A stretch of DNA of 64,000 bases, taken from positions 1 to 64,000 of the forward strand of contig MQVO02000027.1 of NCBI GenBank assembly GCA_001986395.2. Reading direction: 5' to 3'. The first letter of the stretch is position 1, and every line of letters begins with the position of its first letter. The DNA comes from Irpex lacteus (Eukaryota > Basidiomycota > Agaricomycetes > Polyporales > Irpicaceae). The position numbers and the translations under genes were made by a program. The notes beneath the pieces are model-generated. The model searched no databases. It was given only the letters and a program-made list of their open reading frames with translations, and was not told the DNA's origin. Below, piece after piece: positions 10,660 to 23,261 of the stretch.

Positions 10660-13600
10660 ACGATCGTGCAAAAGCGGACTTTGACTGGTGCGCCACGCTC
10701 GATGTCGTCTTTTGTTCCTCAGCTGATATCGTTTATAGCGTCGATCGTATTCTCCTCTATGACTGGCGAGTCTCTACCGTGTTGCATTATCGACACTTGT
10801 GAATTCTAACACGGGCATTAGCCTTCAACATGATTCGTTCGCAGATGTTCAGAATTTTCGGCTTGTTGCCAGGGTTGATTACAGGTGCGCTATAATCAGT
10901 GTATTCGGTTGGAAAATTTACTAACTTTGCTTCTTCAGCAAACGTTTCGCTTGGACGTGTCGCAGACTTCTTGTTCAATGTGAGAATACGGTTGTACGCA
11001 CTTGGCCGATCGCTAACAACTGATACAGACGGAGCTGCTCGACGCATACACCGAAGAACCTGCTGGTTCAGTAATAGCCGACTCATCCGCAGAACACTCT
11101 GACGAAATCGGTTTCGGGAGATCTACATACTCATGGTCTAATGGACCATCCGACGGTACCCTGACCCCATCCAAACAGTCATTCCGCCTCCACATAGACA
11201 ATGAGCTGATCTTCAAAAAGGGAGCCTTCAACCTCATTATTGGACCGACAGGATCCGGCAAGACATCTATGCTCATGGCTTTACTCGGGGAGATGCATTA
11301 CATCCCGAGTGGACCGGAATCGTGGAGAAATCTCCCCAGAGCCGGTGGAGTCGCATACGCAGCTCAGGAATCATGGGTACAGAACGAGACCATCAAGGTG
11401 AGTTTAGAAGCTAATATATGAGGAACTGCGGCTTCAATTATGTTATAGGAGAATATCGTGTTTGGCTCGCCTTATGATGAGCAGCGTTACAAAAAAGGTT
11501 GATACGCATCTTCTCCTCTTGTTGACTGTTGTTAACATGCTTGCAGTCATTCATCAGTGCGCTTTAACCCGCGATCTTAGCCTTTTCGAAGCTGGAGATG
11601 CTACTGAAGTCGGTGAGAAGGGGCTGACGCTTAGGTGCGTCCGTGACGCAAGCGAATTTCTTGATACCGTCACTGACTTATGCGTAACCTACCCTATATC
11701 AGTGGAGGCCAAAAAGTAAGTCCCTTTTATTTATTCATGCCCATGCAGAGATGTCCTAAATAATGTAATTTGTTAGGCTCGTATCACCCTTGCAAGGGCG
11801 GTCTACTCCAAGGCAGAGATTGTGTTGCTAGACGACGTATGTGGCCTAATAATTCGGCATAGATAGTGATGTTGATATGATCCTGCTAGGTTCTTGCAGC
11901 ATTAGTGAGCTGAATGTCTAGTCCGACCGTGAACACTACTGATGTCCCACGTAGGACGTACACACGTCGCGATGGATAGTGGACAAATGCTTCAAGGGCG
12001 ATTTACTTCGTGACCGCACTGTAATCCTTGTTGTAAGTGGCAAGGAGCTCCGGATTTGATGAAGTGCTTCATCTTTGTTTTACAGACCCATAATGTCGCA
12101 ATGGCCGGACCTTTGGCCGATTTCGTGGTTTCGCTTAACACAGACGGCCATATCGTTAGCCAGGGATCGGTCAAAGAGGCTCTTGCTAAGGATGCAACGC
12201 TGGCGGAAGAGGTGAAACATGAAGAGGAGGCGATTGAACTAGAGGAAGTAGAAGAAGACAAGGCTGACGAGTCTACCGATACCAAGAAGGGACAGCTTAT
12301 CGTTGCAGAAGAGATCGCTGTTGGCCGTATCAGTTGGCCGGCGTGTAAGTGAACTGCCCGTCTTTGTGAGATCAGTCGATTAACAACTCCTCTCAGTTAA
12401 ACTCTTCCTCCATGGCCTGGGCGGCCGCTTCGCGCTGTTTTTCTGGTTCAACTATCTCACAGGCGAGGGTTTGTCGGATATTTTCGACGTACTTGAAATC
12501 TGGTGGCTTGGATACTGGGCCCAGCAATACCTGCACACTGAGCCCTCGAAGGTCTCTGCTGCCTTGTAAGATATCTATCACGCGCTGTTTGGACGGTAAC
12601 TGATTATGTGTCATAGTTATCTGTCAGTCTACTCGCTACTAGTTCTTTGCGTCATAGTTACCCATACATGGGGTTATCTGAGCTACACTATTGGCTCGCT
12701 GCGCGCATCGAGAACTATCCACGCTCAGCTCGTAAAGTCCTTGATAGGTTGCACATTCAGGTGAGTACATCGAACGTCAGTGCGAGGAGGTTGAAGCTGA
12801 CTCGCGAGTCAGATGGCTCGATGTCACTCCAGCATCCCGAGTCATTGCTCGTTGCACCCAAGATATCCAAGCTGGTATGTGTTCGTCCACCTCCCAACCA
12901 TGGCATACACTTAACCGATTTTCCAGTTGATGGTGACATTGCGCTCAATCTTGGGAACTTGAGTAAGTTGTACCGTATTATTATCTGTCAGGTTCTAGAG
13001 GTCTAACGTGCCACCCATTTTCATCTATTAGTCTCGGTCACCCTTACTATGATTGTGAAACTCTTCGCTGTTGTGTACTACACCCCAAGGTTCTTCTTCC
13101 CTGCGGTTGTAATTGCGATCATTGGGGGCTGGCTTGGCAATGTTTACATCAAGGCCCAGTTGTCCGTCAAGCGAGAGATGTCCAACGCGAAAGCTCCTGT
13201 GCTTGGAATCCTTGGTGGTGCAATTGCAGGTCTGAGTAAGTGAAAATCCCCTATGAACAAAGACCCTACGTCTGATGTATTATATTAGCTTCCATTAGGG
13301 CCTATTCCGCACAAGACAACTTCAAGAAGAACATGATCTTCCGCATAGATCGGTATATTCGCGCGTCGAGGACCTTTTATAATCTCAACAGGTAGCTTTT
13401 CCCTGTGCGATTGCTTCTTTTTGTAGCTGAAGCCGCTTTGTTCAGGTGGATTGGTGTGCGGATTGACGCACTATCCGCAGTCTTCACGTCCTCCCTGGCA
13501 TTCTATCTCGTTTATGGCTCCGGCGCATATACATCTTCCAGTATCGGTTTCATCCTGTCGATGGCTAGTAAGTGAACTTGCTTCAATTGCAACCACCTTG

Positions 13601-14935
13601 AGCTAACCTCGTATAGGCAGCTTTAGTGAGCTCATCCTCTGGTGGGTCCGAATCTACAACGATTTCGAAGGTGTGTAACTTGTGTTTGCGCGTCCTATAT
13701 ATATGCTGACGCTCCTGGCCATTAGTAAGCGGCAATAGGTTAGAAAAACCATTTTCTTGTGTATTCCTCTGTTGATCTGGTTGCCTTTCTGCATAGTCTT
13801 GAGCGCATTCAGCAGTTTATCGACATCGAGCAAGAGCCGGAACCGAAAGATGGTGGCAATCCTCCCGCATACTGGCCTGCAAGCGGAAAGCTTGAAGTGG
13901 AGAAGCTCACCGCGCGATACTCTCCTGTGAGTCGCTGAATGATATACTACCTGTGCTCCATATCTTATGTCTTTTCCAGGATGGTCCTAAGGTTCTGCAA
14001 GACGTCAGCTTCTCTATCAAAGCAGGAGAAAGAGTTGGCATAGGTACGTATATCGAGTTCTTCTATGACTATTGTACTAATACGGAGTTGACAGTCGGAC
14101 GCACTGGTTCTGGAAAGTCCACCCTCACACTTTCTCTTCTTCGTGCCATCTACACTGAAGGAAAGATGATTTATGATGGAATTCCAACCGACGATCTTAA
14201 TCTGGACGCCCTTCGTTCGAATGTTACCATTATTCCCCAAGTGGTATGCCTTTTGCATGTTGTAGTGAATCTTCGAACGCTTACTCAATCAATATAGCCT
14301 GAGCTGCTGGGCGGAACTCTCCGCCACAATTTGGACGTCTTTGGACAATACGATGACGCAACGCTCAATGACGCTTTACGCGCTGCTGGTCTTTTCTCGT
14401 TGCAACGTCTTTCGGACGAGAACAGGATGACACTCGATAGCGAAATTGCAAGTGGCGGTGGCAACTTGTCTGTGGGCCAAAGGCAAATCATCGCTCTAGC
14501 TCGAGCCATCGTTAGACAAAGCAAGCTGCTTATCTTGGACGAGGCCACATCCGCCATTGGTGAGATATTCTCTGAACCATCCCCTGCATCCAGTATCTCA
14601 TCGCAATTTGCATAGATTACGAAACCGATGCTGTCATTCAAGAGTCTCTCCGACATGAGCTCAAGAACGACGTCACAGTTATTACCGTGGCCCATCGTCT
14701 TCAGACAATCATGGATTCTGACAAAGTGGTAAGTCTTCGGATAAACTGAGACCTGGTCGGGCGTCGCTGAATGCATGAACAGATGGTCCTTGATGCCGGG
14801 AAACTCGTCGAATTCGATAGTCCCCAAGAGCTACTCAAACGCGAGAGTCTTCTCCGTTCATTGGTGGATGAGAGCGCCGATAAGGATGCGCTTTACGAGA
14901 TGGCCAACGCTAAGGCCGCTACCAATTCCGCCTGA
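10660..14935 (+). CDS. ABCC/MRP-type ABC transporter copy A, 3' part, interrupted by Gypsy element
   Basis: Many short exons encode the C-terminal two thirds of a full-size multidrug-resistance-associated ABC exporter, which uses ATP to move substrates across a membrane. Visible in order: end of TMD1; NBD1 with Walker A GPTGSGKT (near 11250), split signature SGGQK (11701-11780) and Walker B IVLLDD; TMD2 (about 12410-13650); NBD2 with GRTGSGKS (near 14100), LSVGQ and LLILDEATS, and the H-loop VAHRL. The stop is TGA at 14933-14935. All junctions match copies B and C, so the 3' half looks intact. The first exon seen (10660-10687) starts 23 bp after the LTR; upstream exons, if kept, are left of the window. 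One intron after 10764 appears to use a GC donor (GCGAGT). Substrate unknown. Confidence 0.88.
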
Positions 14936-17900
14936 ATGCTATGATCTATGAATTTGCTCACATTTGCTTGTATGTCATATATTAGTTAGTTGATTAGTCG
15001 GACAATGTTTTGGACAATCGTTGGTTTACGGTTACGTTTTTTTACACGCAATCTTCAAATGCACGCTACGAAACCCTAAAAAGCACAAATGGTCGAAAAA
15101 GAAAGAAGAAAGATCGTTGATTTCGTCTCCTGTACACGTAAGGGTTGCTCGTATATATATATATGATGTCGTGGCCAATAAAATATTTATGTAACGTTTC
15201 CTATTGCTCGACTGTCATTGCGCGAGTCGACCGAGATCGGTAGTATAGGCGCTAAGATTGCGCCACAAAGCTGAGAGGTACTATTTTGGGGAACATGCCC
15301 TTTGAGTGCGTACTACCACCAAGTAATGATGGATTGGATCTTCCTGTCCTTCTTCTCGCCTGGTATACTGTATGCCAAGCGACTTGATCACACATTGTAA
15401 CTAGCCCCCACTCGATCAAACTAATTGCTACGATAAAAGGGGATTGGGTGAGCACGCTCCGAATCTGTAAATTCCTAAAGTCTGTTGACGTAGCATTTAG
15501 GTTGATAGCTATAGGTGATCATCAAACCTGTTGTACATACCTCATTATGTCTAGGCAGTACGTTTCCGCTTACACTCTTTGAGGGCAAGTAACCATCACT
15601 CGCTTTGTGAGTTGATTTCGCACTGCTCGGAGCGTCGCTTGCACGCCTTCCACACTTACCATACGGGCTTCTCACTGAACCCATATTGACGGAATGGGCG
15701 GGATACCTTCTGTACAATCCCCTTTCATGTAACACGTGAAATCTAGGGCTTCCATGCGCATACGCCTAGTCGATCACCCTGTAAGGTCCTTCTCTCGATT
15801 ACAATCGGACATATACAACTCTGCTCATCTGATCATGATTGAATCAATAATACAGACGGAACAAAGTTCTTTTGAGAGGCCTGTGTTCTTGGAGATAGAC
15901 CTTCCCTCAAAGCGAAGAAAACGTGGCCAATACCTCAACGGCAGTACTGCGGAAGAATCAATATCTGGGAACTTACAGCGTCCGCACTACCTACTCACCG
16001 ACCTTAATCTCATCGTAAGGGTTTATCTCGCTCTTCTGCAGCTGCGTACTGATGATATCGAAAGGCAGCAGTTGGGGTCCGTAGTACTCATGTCAAACAG
16101 CCTGTTCCATATGCTATGTTCTAGGCTGAGCCTGTGCGTCGGCCAATCATCCAACGACGCATACGCAGCCAATCGTATGGAACGGTCTTAGTATACCACC
16201 AGATGTCCAGACAAAGCTTATCCCGGACGATTCTTTTTCCAGGTTATGGGACATAGATGCATCGCAGGCACGCTCTATCATCCTGAGCCTGAGGGGAACT
16301 GATTAGTATTAGTTATCACGATTACGGTTGCCAGCGTGGTGCCAGTGAGTGTCATACCGCTATTTATTCTAAGCGTACCTATTCTTACATCTGAACTGAT
16401 AGCTTTGTATTTTCTGCACATGAGGGTCCAGTAAACCACGAACATATTCCGCAGATTTCATAAAGTGAGTCCAAGGCGCTTGCACACGTCTAGGCCTCCC
16501 TCGATATGAACAAATATTCGTTCACGGAGTGCGCAATGAGGTGCGCAACAGCACTCACTGCATCCTGTCTTCGAACACACCCTGGATTTCTTCCGGGCGA
16601 TATCAGCAAGCTTTGTATAGCTTTACTCGGGTCCACCTATTGATTCCCAGTCGGCAGGTTGAGTGTATCACTTGCTTGGTTAGGGCTCAAGCTCAAGGCA
16701 AAGGCCAAGGTCAGTTAGACTCAAGTGTTTGAGAGCCAGAAGAACGCGCGTTTTTACACGAGCTCAGATCATGCGGCGCGTGATAAAGTTAGGGGTGAGT
16801 CGATATTTTCGAAGCGATCTGTTCAATGTAGCCTGTTGATTCATTTCAAGATCAGATCAACCAAGCAGTTTTGTGCATCTCGCTGCATGTGCCAGTGAGG
16901 TTGCAATGCGGGGTAAGCTGCATATAACGCGCTCATGCAGGGACGTACTGTGTATCGATACCAAGCGCGTGGGCTGAGTAGTACATGCTGTATTGTGGTT
17001 AGTCAGGTACGTTCATTCACTCTCTGTGTCACGAAATGCCTCACGGATATGATTATCAGTGCTCCTCAGGCTTGAGACTACTGTTGATATATGATCGTCG
17101 CGAGCGGAACTCGGTATGACATAGAGAAGTCTTGCATCCCTGGAAAGGCATGTCGGTCAGTCACCACTTAGTAAGTCTTGTCTTACATCAAACTCAACTT
17201 GAACTTACCAGTGGCACGGTCGGCGCGTCTTTTGACAGTGTCAACCCTTCGCACCACTGATGACCTGCAGTTCAATGCTCTCTTCTGGAACACACGCACG
17301 TGTGTATTGCCCGGTCTTGTCATTTCATCATCATAGATACGTCGAAGAACCCATGCGCATATCGGAATGCGTGTTCAGGTGAATTGCGCGATACACACCC
17401 CGCAGAATTCGAAGTCAAGGCAAAGATTCACTACCGCTATGCTATCGCACAGTAGTCCCCTCGGTAGCTCGGTGAAGGGTTCTTCCACCCGTACGGATGT
17501 AAGTGGGTACAATTGCTACGTGTGTTCACCAGCAGTATTAAAACCTCCCGACGCAACCTTAACTGCGTCTCTATAGATCTTGTCTAGGCCCTGTGCACAG
17601 GAATCGCTTTGCGAATTGGTCAAACCACAAGACCAATCATCCTCCCGCCCTGCTGAGGCTAAAGACACCAGTCGGTGGCGGCGGCGTCCCGAACACTTAC
17701 AGCACGTACGAGTCCGCTAATCATCGCTCGGGCCAGTGGACGGTTCAAATGTATTGGACTCGCGTTCTCGACCTAATACAGCAGTGTAACCACTGCAGCT
17801 TGTGGCCCCACGCGACTTTCAAGTTGCTGCGGCGTTATGGTTGAACGAATAATCACGGTGGCTTTGAGTTTGTGGAGGTCGTGGCTTTGGCTTCGCGTCC

Positions 17901-20816
17901 GGGCGTTAGAGTGTGAACGAGCTGACGATTCGTGGCTTCGCTTTCTGATCTTTCGACGGCCAAAGCCCTATGACGGAAATCGCGATAACATATCGACTTC
18001 ATCCATTGAATTCCGTCGGAGCGCTGGGAATAGAGGATGCGGTCATGGGTGAGCTGGGTTCTTCCGTCGAAGGCACGCACGCGCAAGCAAGGAAGGTTCG
18101 AGGTGAGTTTCCGAGAGAATCGCGATCGATGTGGGACTGCTTACTCTATTCGACTGGCCACTGTCTAAGTGGGCTGGATTCCCGAGCTCGAGCTCACTGG
18201 CATTTGTGAGGGGGATCGTCGTCGTTTGGCATATATGAGATTGCTCTTGACTGAATGGAACTAGTATTTCATCGTCGTTGTCGTTCAAACGGGCTAGACT
18301 CAGGCTACTTACCCTCCAGACACTCGGAAAGACGAACATGACCGAGATAAGAGGGCACTTCGTGGCGACCAGCCTCAAAGCTCTCAAATCCCCTTGTCTG
18401 CGTCATCAATTAATATTGCAGGGCTAAATAGCCCTCGATCATCCATAGAACGTTGGCGCCCCATGCCCATCTGTCGAGAGCAGCACCCATTCAACTAAGG
18501 ATGATTTATGACATACCGTCTCATGTTGCGGCTGATCTTGCGACATACTCGTGTTACAATAGTACGCATTTATGGATCCTCATTGAACGCCACTAGCGTA
18601 CCTCGAGGCTACAGCCCATACAACACGGTAGATGATATACTCACCGTTTCTCCCGACGCCTTTCCAGAATGTAGAGATGCTCAAGTATGCATATTGGTGG
18701 CTGCGCGGAGATGAATACACCCTTGCCCGACACTGCGTGCACTGATCTGCAGTTGTGCGGAGAGTTCATACATATGCGGCGAATTAAGTGCAAGGTTGTA
18801 GATCTGTCTAGAACATGGGTGCATACATCCGAAGTGAAGATTAGATACAATGGTGCGTAAACGGAAAAGGACATGATCTGCGCCATCATGTAGTCCTGAG
18901 GCTTACATGCTCTGCAGCCGTAACGAATTCGAAGACTGCTGGAGCAGATACCCAAATCAAAACCCTACAACCAGAGTCAGCCGAAAAAGCTTTTTGCAGA
19001 CCGCACATTCCTCAACAGGCATAGGTGAGAACCGTCGATCCCGAGATGCCCTTTCATAGCAGTGGTTTGTTCCGAGATGTCTCCTGCTCGTGCAACCAAC
19101 TTGGCGTATGTGATATGTTTACAGGCATGGCCTGCGGGTCACCACAGGTCGGAGCTGGCCTTCTTGCTTCTCGGAGCAATACAAAGCGCATCACGGCCGA
19201 TCGCACAGTGTGGCCTTGATCCGACGCGCACATAAACGAACACGAGATAACAGATTGCCAGCATATGTCCAGATTTTAAAAAGTCTATCGCAGTGGAGTG
19301 GAGTGACCTCTGGCCATGCTCGCTGTCGTAAGCACCCACGGAGGCCAACGAAGAACGGATGTGCCCGAGAAGCCGTCATGAATGGTCATTTCACACGTAC
19401 GGTGCCTAGACCACGGAGAACAAGAGACATTTCGTCGACCAGCCAGACGGAGAGTTTGATTGATAAGGGAAGAAGACTGAGAGATAGCTAGACCTGATCA
19501 GGAACCAGTGGGAACAGCCAATCATGAGACAGGCCTGGAGAGCTTAGGTCGAAAAGAGATCGAGAGGACATTGACGTGAGAGAAGCTTTGCAAGGCGTTC
19601 GAAGTCTTCTGTAAATCGAAGCGCGCCTTGTCGTAAATGCTCCGAGCCCAGAGAAAGGAATGAGCGCGTACGTGGGTCATTTTGGCGTAGACAAGGTGAC
19701 AAGACGTGAGGATATGACGGTGATGGCGGGTATGTGGCCAGCGAGCGCGTAGATTGCGCTACCGTAAGCTACCGCTTGGTGGCAGTGCGGTTGCTATTCG
19801 TTGCTCAATATGACGTTTTGAGAATCCGTATCAATCATGGACTGTCATCGCAAGCACATTCAGAGAACGGCTACGGGAAGTTGGCGAGGCCTGGAGGCTG
19901 GAATTGCAATTTGTGATTAGTGAAATGCTATTGTAATTGTCAAGGAGATGAGAAGAGACAATGTCGGGAAAATCGTCATAAGTACTCACCTCAGCTTAAG
20001 AGCGCGAGACATGGTGGCGAAAGCAAAGACAGCACTGCGATAGGATGGCAAAGAAGACGATGGGTGCGGGTTGGGGAAGGCGGGGGATTGAATTGATATA
20101 TGCAACGTGATCGCCGACGAAGCGCTACTTCCCTGGGTCGGTACCGTAAGGGGCTACACGCTCGAGAAAACGACGTGAGAGAGCGACCGAATGATGGTCT
20201 TGTTTCGACAAGGAACCAGGACGTGTTCGTATTGGCAGGGAAGACGGGCAATGTGAGAGACAAGAGGATGACCCGAATGTCCAGGAGGCTTGTCTCGAGC
20301 TCGCAGGACAAAGACAAGGTTTGGGTAGTTCGAGAGCCATCGGCATGAGGTTCTTTCCGTCGTTTGTACCATCCTAATTGCAGAAGATGGTGCGAAAATG
20401 TCGGGCGGTGGAAAGGCGAAACGGAAGAAAGTAGAGCTTCAGGATTTCATCCACTAGGAGCAGCACGCGCTTTCGTTCGCAGAGTTCGTAATCGAGGTGC
20501 GGATCGTTGACACAGAAAAGAAGTGTGTGGCCAGCGCACCGCATTCGGAATATTGAAGAAGGTTGGCGATATTGCTCAGCGTGATGAAAGGTCGTGCAGG
20601 CCGAGACAAGCAGAGGATCGCATTGAAGAGAGTTCGAGAATCCGAGACAAGCAACGTTTCGGACGACGAGCTGTGCAGTGGAGCAATTGGAGGTATAGAG
20701 AGGGTGCAGCCACCGGAAAGGCAGATTACGAAGCAAGTAGAGCAGAGGCATGGAGAACGGCCGTGTCGGCAAGAGGAGAAGATCGAATGGGCGGAGAGCG
20801 AGGACGTGGGTGAGGC
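14936..20816. other. Gene-poor interval, no supported gene
   Basis: This 5.9 kb stretch follows transporter A. Frames are short and broken; the longest, 151 codons at 15736-16191 (+), shows no family resemblance. A short AT dinucleotide run lies near 15151-15164. Near 18640-18760 (-) a segment ending in a LEHLYILE-like motif vaguely recalls leucine-rich F-box fragments, but not enough to call. No tRNA or clear repeat was recognised. Part of it may be decayed genes. Confidence 0.5.
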
Positions 20817-20825
20817 CCGTCTCGG
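20817..20825 (+). repeat. Target-site duplication, left copy
   Basis: CCGTCTCGG occurs immediately before the left inverted repeat and again at 26388-26396 immediately after the right one, in the same orientation. The match is exactly 9 bp and stops on both sides. Confidence 0.9.
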
Positions 20826-20987
20826 TAGTCTCGTTAGCGCCAGACTCTCATGACATCCCAAATTGGGAACCCTGTCATGAGAGTCTGGTCTCCAGCCAGG
20901 AATGGAAGCGGGGGTCTGCGCTCAGGTCGCGCGTCACGGGCGCCTCGTAACTTCACGCCTCTCGTTCGCCCGCCACCGTCGTCTCTC
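20826..20987 (+). repeat. Left terminal inverted repeat (162 bp)
   Basis: It matches the reverse complement of 26226-26387 with one mismatch. An inner perfect hairpin lies at 20840-20888. A stretch readable as MEAGVCAQVARH is part of the repeat and occurs in both ends, so it is not a protein start. Confidence 0.95.
20840..20888 (+). repeat. Hairpin in left TIR
   Basis: CCAGACTCTCATGACA (20840-20855) pairs perfectly with 20873-20888 across a 17-nt loop. The loop contains TCCCAAATTGGGA, itself nearly palindromic. The same structure lies at 26325-26373. It may be a transposase-binding or end-processing site. Confidence 0.9.
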
Positions 20988-21078
20988 GCTTTTGCTCGTC
21001 GTTTCCTGTCGAAATGCTCTTTTGACTCTGTACACACTGTCCCTACGTGCTTCAAATATACACTTTGAAAACCTTACT

Positions 21079-23238
21079 ATGACCGAGAATCCAGCACCTG
21101 CCCTCCCTCAGCAGCAACCACCACCCCAGCGCAAATCGACTGCACCCTCTCGCCAACCGGAAGCGTCGAACTCTACAACAAGAGCTCCGCATTGCACACC
21201 AGTTGCTGCTGAAAAGGGATCTTTTCCTGCCACATCAAGTAAGAAGAAGCCACAGAAGCAGTTCCGTAACGGCTATGAAGTGAGTCCACAAGCCCTGTCA
21301 TTCGTGCCGTACAAGCTCGAGAAGAAGGCACGTAAACGGGCCAAGCCATTCTCCTTCGAAGATGGCCCAGCTGCTAAGCAGCCACGCAAACGTACAAAGG
21401 TCACAGTGGACCGCTGGAACGAGCTCGCTCGCGAAGCAGGTGTTCTTCCTGTCGACGCCACTCTGCGGGAATTTCAGATACAGTGTGCCAACCTCGTTCT
21501 TCAGGCTGGCAGGGATATCTGTGTCATTGCGCCAACTGGTGCGGGGAAATCGATGCTGTGGTGCTTGCCCGTGCTTGCCCAGCCACGCACAATCTCCCTA
21601 GTGATTACTCCTTATACAAGTCTAGGAGAACAAGGGGAAGCCGAGTACGTATTTTTTTTTTGCATCTGTATACATTAATTATCACTTATACTAGTATACT
21701 ATAGCATGAACCGCTGTGGTATCTCGTCAATTTTCATCAACGCAGATCAAAATAGCGAGACAGACCTGCAGAACGTTGCCCGCGGAGTATACAAGGTTGT
21801 ATTCATCTGCGTTGAGTCCGTCGAGACTCCGCGGTTCGCTCGGGTGTTGTACTCGAAGACGTTCAAAGAAGCCCTACAAGGAATCTACATCGACGAGGCA
21901 CATCTCGTCAAGGAATCTCTAGACTGGCGGCCAGGTTATCAGCGACTAGGTCAGCTGCGAACAGTCGTCGGAAGAGGCGCACCACTTGTCGCCATCTCCG
22001 CCACCCTTCCGTCCTCTTATCGCAGTGCTTTGTGCACGCATGCCGGTCTTGGAACAGAGCATCACCTGATCAACCTTGGCAATTTCCGTAATGAACTCTC
22101 GCTTGTCGTTCGGCCGTTACAGTACCCTGGTACCTTTCAGGATCTCGCGTTCACGGTACCAACAGGCGCCAGTTCGGCCACCATCGTGCCCACTCTCGTG
22201 TATTATGACGACACCCTGAAGCTTACCGATATGCTCTGGTGGTATCAGCACCGTCTTCAAAGTGCAGGCATACCCGATACACTGGTTGACATCATACATG
22301 CAGGGCTTTCCTCTACTCATCAAGAACTTGCACTCAAAGGCTTTCGACAGGGGCGTACGAAGATCCTACTAGCAACCGAGAAGATCGGAGCTGGTATACA
22401 TCTGCCACGTGTCGAACGAGTTGTCCAGTATCTTGCACGGAACAACCTAACGTTGGCGAAACTCGATCAACGACGCGGTCGCGGGGCACGCACAAGAGGA
22501 ATGACAGCTATAGGCTATTTTCTCGTAGAGCCAGAGCTCATTGGCGGCGACCCATCCACTTTACCGGAAGCTACGGACCCCGGTATACTTGCCCTCGTCA
22601 GAGCCGACGGCTGCTATCAAGACGTACTCGATCACTGGCTCGAAAATCCTATACGCCAGCGTCCATTCCCTTACGACATGGCAGCCCGTCTCTGCTGCTC
22701 ACACTGTCAACCCGATCTTGCGGCCATTCAAGAGTATCAATGGATAGCTGTTGATCCTGAGGCCCAAGTGAAGAACACGAGCAGTATGCTACCGGAGGTG
22801 GAACGAGAGGCTGTACTAGCTGAGCTCCACAGTATGCGGCTCACTGCTTGGCGAGAGCAGTGGCGCGTTAAGTGGCGAGGATTTGGGCCGAAGACTCTCA
22901 TTGCCAACAGTGATCTCGAAGCTGTCGCAAAGGTCGCCACAGCTATTAACTCACTCGATGATCTTCGTCCTATCACTCACATTCCCTATTGGAACGACTT
23001 TGCGCCGTGGCTCTTATCTGCGGTACAGGCAGTTGTACTCAAGCTTCGGTTGGCAGAGGACTCAGGCGAGACGGATGATAGAGAAAAGGCACGACTCGGA
23101 GAGGAACATGAGACGTTTGTAGAGTCTGCGCAAACGAACTCCGCTACCACTAATAGTACCAAACCTCGTCGTCGTCGTAATGTAAACACAAATCCAAGAA
23201 CTTTAATGCATCATGCGGAAATGTTAATAGAATTCTAA
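21079..23238 (+). CDS. RecQ-type DEAH helicase of the TIR element
   Basis: A DNA-unwinding superfamily 2 helicase of RecQ type. Exons 21079-21644 and 21705-23238 are joined across a 60-bp intron (GTACGT...TAG), giving 699 residues. A proline/lysine-rich N-terminus is followed by a Q-motif-like LREFQ segment, Walker A APTGAGKS (about residue 151), DEAH (about 252), SATLP (about 287), the motif V-like ATEKIGAGIHLP and motif VI QRRGRGAR (about 444). A C-terminal region with a WRVKWRGFG segment is unassigned. The ATG at 21079 is preferred over 20902 because the latter lies within the inverted repeat. It ends 23 bp before the 3' end of the opposing gene. In the element it could assist strand separation or repair during transposition; that role is inferred. 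Confidence 0.9.
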
Positions 23239-23261
23239 TGTACCTGTTACATGTCTACTAT

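Noticed and set aside
15736..16191. 151-codon frame in the gene-poor interval
   Set aside because: No motif, no neighbouring exons and no recognisable similarity.
20374..20813. Long overlapping frames on both strands left of the TIR element
   Set aside because: No family resemblance and no splice structure; the frames mirror each other.
20902..21078. Upstream ATG giving a 59-residue N-terminal extension to the helicase
   Set aside because: It lies within the terminal inverted repeat, and the same peptide reads from the opposite TIR on the - strand. The ATG at 21079 gives a cleaner start.
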